DNA from: Acidimicrobiia bacterium
GTDB lineage: Bacteria; Actinomycetota; Acidimicrobiia; Acidimicrobiales; AC-14
Assembly: GCA_023265045.1 (NCBI GenBank)
Contig: JAHFUQ010000002.1
Span: 1 to 64,000, forward strand
Length of the DNA: 64,000 bases
Direction: 5' to 3'
Part shown: positions 57,451 through 64,000 of the stretch, in pieces
Numbering within the stretch: the first letter of the stretch is position 1
Layout of the letters: each line of letters begins with the position of its first letter
Program-made: the position numbers and the translations under genes
Notes under the pieces: model-generated
What the model saw: only the letters and a program-made list of their open reading frames with translations
Databases searched by the model: none
Told to the model about the DNA's origin: nothing

Positions 57451-57656
57451 TCTCCGCTCCCTCCCCGGGCTGACGAGTCGAGGTGCCTTCGCCGGCCTGT
57501 TGTCCCAAGCAGTGCTGCGGCCGCCTCGACGGTGAGCTCCGATCCATGGCTCTCGCGGGCGTGCGCCTGGGCTGCCGCAATGAGCTGGTCGCGATCGTCC
57601 CCGACCGTTTCGAATCCACAATCGCAGCGAAGAACCCCGTGCGCGCCCATGTCCAT
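57447..57656 (-). CDS. DUF1059-like small protein
   Basis: LRCDCGFETVGDDRDQLIAAAQAHARESHG; GTGA overlap with the downstream SBP. Confidence 0.7.
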   Translation of the reverse strand: MDMGAHGVLRCDCGFETVGDDRDQLIAAAQAHARESHGSELTVEAAAALLGTTGRRRHLDSSARGGSGE

Positions 57657-57710
57657 CCGTGAGCGTGACGGTACGAAGCGGGCGTTGATGCAGCGTTGAT
57701 GACGCGGTCA

Positions 57711-60700
57711 TCAGCGGACCGTCAGCTGCTCGACCTGGGCTGTAAGGGCGGTCATGCCGAGCTGCTCGGCCGTCCTGCCAGCCGCGGTGAGCAGCTCGGT
57801 CGATCGGTCCCGGTCGCCCCCTGGACGCTGGCGGAGCGCGCGGCCGTACCAATACTGGGTCCGGCAGAGTAGGGGCGGGGCCGACAGGCCGGCGTCGACG
57901 GGCAGGGCGTTCTCGAAGTGCCCTTCGGCGTCGTCCCAGCGTTCGAGCGTCGCGGCCAGCATGCCCAGGTGGCGGTCCACCGATCCGAAGCAGTAAGCGG
58001 GCATCCCCGTCACGACCTGACCGGCGTAGGGCAGCAACCTGCCGTAAAGGCGGCCGGCGTGGTCTCGATCATGCAGTGCAGTCGCCACCTCCACCAGGTT
58101 CGCGAGGAGGCCCATCTGCATCACTCGCCGCGTGCCCGGGAGGGCGTCCGTCAGGTCAGTGAGATCGGCTCTCGCACCCTCGCTATCGCCGGTGCCGGCC
58201 CTCGCCACCGCCAACCACCCACGGTAAACCGGCGCAAAGTCTTGTCCCCCGGTAGCGCCGCGTCGGCTGACCTCGAGCAGGTCCTGGAATCGGCCCTGGT
58301 TCCACAGCAGGGTCGACGCGCGGTGGCTTGCCGGACGTCGCGTCCGCTTTTCGGCGAAGACCTCGTCCGCGCGGTCGGCGAGGGCTTGGACCTCCTCGAA
58401 TCGACCGTCCATGTCCGCCTGCACCACGCGCCAACGGGCGGCGTTCGACCGGGGACCCCAGGCGCGAGTCTCCCGACCGAGCCGCTCGAGCAGCTGCACA
58501 TCGGCGTCGAACCCGGCCCGGTCCCCGTTGATGAGACGGGAGATAACTCGCTCGTCGTAGCCGAAGCCTGGGTGCTGGTCGTTGGTGTGGAGAGTCACAA
58601 GCTCCTCGGCGATGGCCAGGAGGCCGGCCGCATCCGGCGTTCCGAGGAGGACGGTCCATCTTCGGTAGAGCACGTAGCCGAGCGCGACCTCGTCGCCGAC
58701 GGCGTAGGCGAGCTCGAGAGCTTCCTCGCTGAGACGGTCGGAGACCTCGTCGAACGGCACCCGAACGGTTGCCAGCGCGGCCAGCAGGCGGGCACGGAGG
58801 CTCGGCGAGCGGTCCCCGAGAGCATCGAGCGCCTCCCCGATCGGCTCCTGTCGCTGTCCTTGGCCACCGACGCCGACGGCCTGGAGGCAGGCGGCCTCCG
58901 CCAGCTCGTCGACCATCCCGTAGGCGCCTGCCTCGCCCGCCGCGAGACGGGCCACGTCCCGCCCTTCGTCGTTCCGGCCGTCGCGATAGAGGGCCTGCGA
59001 CAACGCCAGCAGCACGGCGACCCGCCGCTGATGGTCGGGCGGACGAAGAGCGTCGAGAGCGCCGAGCCCACGCTGGAGGATGGCCACGGCGGCGTCGGCC
59101 GCGGGCAAGGCGAGGGCGTGGTCCGCCGCCGCCACGGCGTAGTCGGCGGCCTTCTCGGCGCAGCCCGCGGTGGCCGCCTCCGCGAAATGGTGGGCCAACG
59201 CCGGTAGGCGGTCGCCGTCTTCGCCGGAGCCGGACTCGATGGCCTCCCCCACGAGCCGGTGCAGGCGCGCCCGGCGGGCGGCCCCGAGGCGGCCGCACAA
59301 GGCATCGCGCACCAGTGCATGGGCGAAGCGGTAGGAGCCAGGGGTCCCGACTTCGACCACCAGGCGGGCGGCGACGCCCTCCTCCACGGCGTCGAGGGTG
59401 GCGTCGCTCTCCGCCTGGCCGGCGGCGCGCTCGAGCACGTCCAGGTCGAAGTCGATACCTACCACCGCGGCCAAGGTGAGCGCCCTGTTGGCGTCTTCGG
59501 ACAGCCGTCCCAGGCGGCGCCCGACGACATCCACGACGCCGGCTGGAACGTCAAGCTGAGCGTCGCCCGAGTAGTACCGCCACGGGCCCGCACGGCGGAA
59601 CACCGCTCCGGTCTCCCCCAAGTGGCGGAGGAGCTCACCGACGAAGAACGGATTGCCGGCGGTGTGCGACCACAACGCCCTGGCCAGGGGCGCGGGGTCC
59701 TCCGCGTCCCCGCTGGTGGCGGCCACGAACGCCTCCACCCCGGCCTCGTCGAGGCCCCGCAGCGAAAGCCACTCGACGCCGGGCTGCCGGCGGAGGTCAG
59801 CCAGCGCAGCGGTGAGCGGGTGGTCCCGGCCGACCTCGGAGTCGCGGTAGGTGACCACCACCAGAAGGCGCTCGGCGTCGTCCGACGCCAGGAGGTGGCG
59901 CAGGAGCTGCAACGTCGCCGGGGCGGCCCAGTGGAGATCGTCGAGCACGAGCACGACCGGTGCGGCCACGGCGGCTCGGCGCAGCAGCCCGACGACCGCT
60001 TCGAACAGTCGCCAGCGATCCGAGTCAGCGTCGACGCTGTACGGCGGGGCCGTGCCCGGCAGGCGGCGGGCGAGCGCCGGAACGAGCCGCATGAGCTCAC
60101 CCCCGTGCGCGGCCACGTGATCGATGAGCTCGCCGACGGGTGCACCGAGCACGTACTGGGCGAGGGCCTGTGCAAAGGGCTGGTACGCCACGCCGAGGTC
60201 CTCGTCGCAGCGCCCGTAGAGGACGCGCGCGCCCTCGCCGTAGGCCAGCCGAGCGCCGTGCGCCACCAGCGTGGTCTTGCCGACTCCGGGTTCGCCCGCC
60301 ACCAGCACCGCGTGGCGGCCATCGACTGTGGCCCGTTTGAAGGCCGCAGCCAGTGCGTTCGTCTCCGCCACCCGGCCCACCACGAAGCTGCCGGGAGCGG
60401 CCGCCAGCGCCCGCGGCAAGACTAAGGCCGGCGCCTGGGCCGAGCCCTCCAGCCCACGAGCGCCTTCGTCGCCCAGCAGCCGCAGGTAGGTCGCGTCCGT
60501 GGCAGGGGAAGGGTTGACGCCGAGCGCCTCGGTGAGCACGGCCCGGCAGCGCTCGTAGGCCTCGAGGGCCGCACCCCGGTTGCCGGCGCCGGCGTGCGCG
60601 GCCATGAGCAGCTGGTAGGCCGACTCCCGGTAGGGCTCGAGGGCGACGGCCTCCTCGGCTGCCACCAGCGCGTCGAGCCACTCCGCCCGCGCCAGCGCAG

Positions 60701-61226
60701 CCTGGGCCCGCACTTCAAGGGCAGACAGGTGCAGCTCCCGAAGCTCGGCCTGGCGCCGCTCGACCCACACCCCGGTGGCGCCGGGAGCGAAGTGGCGGGC
60801 GGCGATCTCCGCCGCCTGGGCGGCGAGCGTGTCCGCGGCCGCCGCATCCCCAGCGTCCAGCGCGGTCCGGGCGTCGGACAGGGCCGTGGCCGCCTCCTCC
60901 ACGTCAACAGCCACTTCTGCGGGCAACTGCAGCTGGTACGTCCCCGCCACGGTGGCCAGGGCGACCGCGCCGTCGAGATCCGCCGCCCCGAGCGCCCCCC
61001 GGATCTTGAATGCCACCCCCCGCAGCATCTGCTCCCAGGAGGCGGGCAGCTCTTCGCCCCACAGCACCTCCGCCAGCTCGTCGCGCGGGACGGGACGGTG
61101 GCGTTCGCACGCCAGGTAGGCGAGGGCAACGCGGCCCGGGCGGCCCAGCCCGCCGGCGGGCACGGCCACGCCGTCGACCTCAAGGCCTACCTGTCCGGCC
61201 AGCGTGAGCCGCCGTGCCATCGCCAT
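57711..61226 (-). CDS. BTAD/AfsR-like transcriptional regulator with AAA ATPase domain
   Basis: LACERHRPVPRDELAEVLWG, BTAD RELHLSALEVRAQAALARAEW, Walker A VLVAGEPGVGKTTLVAHGARLA. Confidence 0.9.
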   Translation of the reverse strand: MAMARRLTLAGQVGLEVDGVAVPAGGLGRPGRVALAYLACERHRPVPRDELAEVLWGEELPASWEQMLRGVAFKIRGALGAADLDGAVALATVAGTYQLQLPAEVAVDVEEAATALSDARTALDAGDAAAADTLAAQAAEIAARHFAPGATGVWVERRQAELRELHLSALEVRAQAALARAEWLDALVAAEEAVALEPYRESAYQLLMAAHAGAGNRGAALEAYERCRAVLTEALGVNPSPATDATYLRLLGDEGARGLEGSAQAPALVLPRALAAAPGSFVVGRVAETNALAAAFKRATVDGRHAVLVAGEPGVGKTTLVAHGARLAYGEGARVLYGRCDEDLGVAYQPFAQALAQYVLGAPVGELIDHVAAHGGELMRLVPALARRLPGTAPPYSVDADSDRWRLFEAVVGLLRRAAVAAPVVLVLDDLHWAAPATLQLLRHLLASDDAERLLVVVTYRDSEVGRDHPLTAALADLRRQPGVEWLSLRGLDEAGVEAFVAATSGDAEDPAPLARALWSHTAGNPFFVGELLRHLGETGAVFRRAGPWRYYSGDAQLDVPAGVVDVVGRRLGRLSEDANRALTLAAVVGIDFDLDVLERAAGQAESDATLDAVEEGVAARLVVEVGTPGSYRFAHALVRDALCGRLGAARRARLHRLVGEAIESGSGEDGDRLPALAHHFAEAATAGCAEKAADYAVAAADHALALPAADAAVAILQRGLGALDALRPPDHQRRVAVLLALSQALYRDGRNDEGRDVARLAAGEAGAYGMVDELAEAACLQAVGVGGQGQRQEPIGEALDALGDRSPSLRARLLAALATVRVPFDEVSDRLSEEALELAYAVGDEVALGYVLYRRWTVLLGTPDAAGLLAIAEELVTLHTNDQHPGFGYDERVISRLINGDRAGFDADVQLLERLGRETRAWGPRSNAARWRVVQADMDGRFEEVQALADRADEVFAEKRTRRPASHRASTLLWNQGRFQDLLEVSRRGATGGQDFAPVYRGWLAVARAGTGDSEGARADLTDLTDALPGTRRVMQMGLLANLVEVATALHDRDHAGRLYGRLLPYAGQVVTGMPAYCFGSVDRHLGMLAATLERWDDAEGHFENALPVDAGLSAPPLLCRTQYWYGRALRQRPGGDRDRSTELLTAAGRTAEQLGMTALTAQVEQLTVR

Positions 61227-61339
61227 TCACCCTACTCGTGCCCGTTCCTCCGGGCCCCTGATGTTCGACACGACGCCGTTGATGCCAACTCCAACGCGGT
61301 CAACGGGTCGTCAACGCGCCGTTCGTACGGTCGGCCTCG

Positions 61340-61888
61340 ATGACAAACCCGCACACCGCAGCGACCGGAGGGATTGCGATGACGGCCACGATGACAGACC
61401 TCCCCGAGCGAGTGACACCCTCGGCGGCACCCGCCGCCGAGTACGAACGCACGACGCGCCGGCCCGCATGGGCCGTCCTCGCCATGGTCGGCGGGCTCTT
61501 GGTCGTCGCCGCCTCAACCGCTCCACTCGTCATGAACCTCGCTCGTGAGACGACCCACGCCGCAGGGGCGGCGTCAACGTCTGCGGTTTCGCTTCCCACC
61601 GTCGGAACGTCCGCGACCACCTATCTGCCGGGGCACTCGAGCGCGTGGCACGTGCACCCGGGCGTGCACTCGGTCGTGGTGCTGCGCGGCACGTTGACGA
61701 TCTACGACGAGCACTGTGTCCGTTCTGAGTATGGACCTGGCCAGGTCTACTTGGGCGGGGACGCCCCTCACTTGGCCCGCAACGACGGCGCCGAGTCCCT
61801 CGATGTCGCCATCACGTTCGTCTACCTCCCGCTCAGCGGGGATCATGGCGTCGCAGTTTCGCCGCCCGAGGGATGTGACCTCCGATGA
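61340..61888 (+). CDS. Membrane-anchored cupin-like protein
   Basis: N-terminal TM then GHSSAWHVHPGVHSVVVLRGTLTIYDE...YLGGDAPHLARN. Confidence 0.7.
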   Translation: MTNPHTAATGGIAMTATMTDLPERVTPSAAPAAEYERTTRRPAWAVLAMVGGLLVVAASTAPLVMNLARETTHAAGAASTSAVSLPTVGTSATTYLPGHSSAWHVHPGVHSVVVLRGTLTIYDEHCVRSEYGPGQVYLGGDAPHLARNDGAESLDVAITFVYLPLSGDHGVAVSPPEGCDLR

Positions 61889-63382
61889 CGGCGTCGAGGG
61901 TCAAGCCCGAGGCTACCTACCTCATCCTTGGTTCTCCCGCTCTCGCCGGTCGTCACCGTCCCGATGAGCTGATGAATGTCTTCACGAACGAGGCGGCAGC
62001 TCGAGGCGCGTTCCAGGATCTCCGGCGCGAGGTGGGATCCGGGTCGGGTTGGGCCGAGCTCGTGGTGGTGGAGGAGGGCGTCGTCAGGCCACTCTGCTGG
62101 TTCGGTCTGCCGCCTGCGGATGGGCGCGCTTGCGTCGCGCCGGCACCAGAGACAAGGCGCCCGACTGCCCGGTGGGTCTGCGGGGTCCTGGCGGTTGCCG
62201 CCGGTGCGGCACTGTGGCTGTTCGCTGGTAGCGCAGGGCGTGTCGGCGCGGCCGTTGCGCCCCACGTTACGAAAACCGGGCTCATCACGGTGACCGACGG
62301 GCAGCGTGCCGAAGCGACGGTGACGAACGACAGCGACGCGTGCCATCGAATCGAGATTGCGCTCATAGACGGCGACGGTCACCCTGTGGCCTCGGACGCA
62401 AGAACCGTATGTCCGAGCCAGCACCTCACGGTCGGGCACAGCCCGAACGGAAAACTCCGGCTGCGGTCCGTCGTCGCCCTGTATGGCGTCGCCGAGTCGA
62501 TCGTCCAGCCTTTCAACTTGCGGGGTTCGGACGGCTGGGCCCACCGCAAGCGCCGCCTCGGCGCGATGGCCGAAATCGAGAGTCGCGTGTTCGGCCGCCA
62601 GTCGGCCCTTGATTTTTTTTGGCGCACCACGCCGCCCACTTGCAGGCCGGCTACGCCGGCTACCAGTCGCCCGCCGCCCTGACCCTGGCAGAGTCGCTCC
62701 TCATCGTCGGGGCACCGTCGAGCGAGATCGACAGCGCCCTCGAGGCCGCGCTCGTGTCGGCGCACAACGTCCAGGACCCGGTCTTTTGCGCCCGCACGCG
62801 GCGCGCGTCAACGCCATGCGCCAGTGGTGGAGTGGAGGCCTGAGCGACCCGATCGAGGCGGCCATGCACCTGGCCGCGAGGCCTGACGACCCACGGTACG
62901 GGGCGTTGCACGCGGTTGGCGAGACGTACCGTCGGCGGTCGGCGTCGAGGTCGATGATCGAATTGCCCGACCAGTTCCGGCAGGCGAACACGTTGGAGAT
63001 GCTCGCCGACGTGGTGTACCAGAGGCCAGCGATCGAGTTCGCCGGGCTCAACGGCGGTATCGACACGCGGGTCGCCCTCAAGGATCAGGCCGTCGTCGTC
63101 CCCGATGCGGAGCTCGCGGCTCTCTTCGCGGCGCGGATCGCAGCCGAGCTTGTCGTCCGAGACGACCTCGACGTCGGCGTGCGCCGGAAGGCCGCGCAAC
63201 GCCTCGTCCCGATTGCCGCTCGCCACCCGACGGCGCTCGACACCGTGCTCAGCCGCCTGCTCCTTCTCGATCCGGCTGGGTCAACAGCACAGCTGGGCGC
63301 CCTGTCGGCCGCTGTCCATCCGCCGGCGAGCGACTCGGTGGCATCGGCCCAAACCGACCCCCTGGGGTTTGGGCCGGCCTGA
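61885..63382 (+). pseudogene. Membrane-associated hypothetical protein split over three frames
   Basis: Frame 1 to ALDFF, then AHHAAHLQAGYAGYQSPAALTLAESLLIVG in frame 0 from 62619, then ARVNAMRQWWSGGLSDPIEAAMHLAARPDDP in frame 2; first switch at a T8 run. Confidence 0.6.
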
Positions 63383-63907
63383 CGGCCTCGTCAGCGCCGG
63401 CGCGAAGATGGCCGAATCATCTGCACGCATTCGATCCCGCCCAATGCCTTCATCGCGGAATGGCAGCCCGGGTCCTTGGCCCGGGCCAGGTCGCACAGCC
63501 GATCGAAGCCCGTAACGACGCAAGAGGACATGGACGTCCATGAAGCCACGGCCTCGGCGCGGGTGAACGGCGCTAGCAGCTTGTTGGCTGGCGAGCCCCT
63601 CGCCGGCGAATACGGGGCCCGAACGGCCCACGCTCTGCCGGGAGCAGGCGGGGTCGTAGCACAGGTCGACCCGCGTGCGGTCGTCCTCTCGCGGGGCGGC
63701 ACTGGAGCCGCGGCCTGCGGTCGGCGGGGCATGAGCGCGCCGGCTCCCGGATCCCCCGGGGCGGCCTTGGCTCAGGTGTCACCCGAAGGGGCCCGCCGTG
63801 CGTCTGTGTTGAAGAGGTCGTATCGAGTCGGGCGCTGCGGTTGACGTGAGACGCGTGCCGTACTCCCACAACTGCGGCAGTCTGTTATCGCGAGAGGAGA
63901 GGAAGCC

Positions 63908-64000
63908 GTGAGCACAACCGATGTCGCAAGGACGAGGAAGGCGCTCTGGATCGTCGTAGCCGCCGCCGCGACCCTGTTCGCTATCGGCGTTGCCATCAAC
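63908..64000 (+). CDS. Partial membrane/secreted protein running off the window
   Basis: VSTTDVARTRKALWIVVAAAATLFAIGVAIN; GTG start. Confidence 0.4.
   Translation, partial: MSTTDVARTRKALWIVVAAAATLFAIGVAIN

Noticed and set aside
63281-63732. Minus-strand ORFs near the right end
   Set aside because: Two overlapping frames, neither with a recognisable family; cannot be separated from shadow ORFs.

Overview
High-GC, actinobacterial-type chromosomal DNA (Acidimicrobiia-like by gene content; inference only). The left core (1-23.6 kb) carries a glutamate synthase large subunit, a DUF4214 secreted protein, a tightly coupled minus-strand operon (SDR-HAD fusion, ADH, LarA-like, small membrane protein, PlsC), secreted/envelope genes, and a GT4-GH130 pair, ending at an intact tRNA-Val(CAC). 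From 23.6 to about 51.9 kb there is an accessory region bounded and subdivided by four copies of the tRNA-Val 3' end (att-like cores near 23.62, 36.33, 50.40 and 51.87 kb). Segment A (23.6-36.4) has integrase, excisionase, MobF relaxase-helicase, a large RHS protein and several very small membrane ORFs. The middle segment (36.4-50.4) is a Cu/As resistance island, including a CopA ATPase with an unusual C-terminal tail of Ig-like repeats. Segment B (50.4-51.9) is a ~1.5 kb att-bounded cassette holding only a VapBC-like toxin-antitoxin pair. Each att-like copy has a nearby pair of 11-bp direct repeats, possibly arm-type integrase sites. The right core (52.1-64 kb) has a peptide ABC transporter operon without ATPase genes and a BTAD/AfsR-like regulator. 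Several genes show apparent single-base frameshifts or, in the aquaporin gene, a 19-bp tandem duplication. All calls come from reading sequence and translations; no database searches were run.
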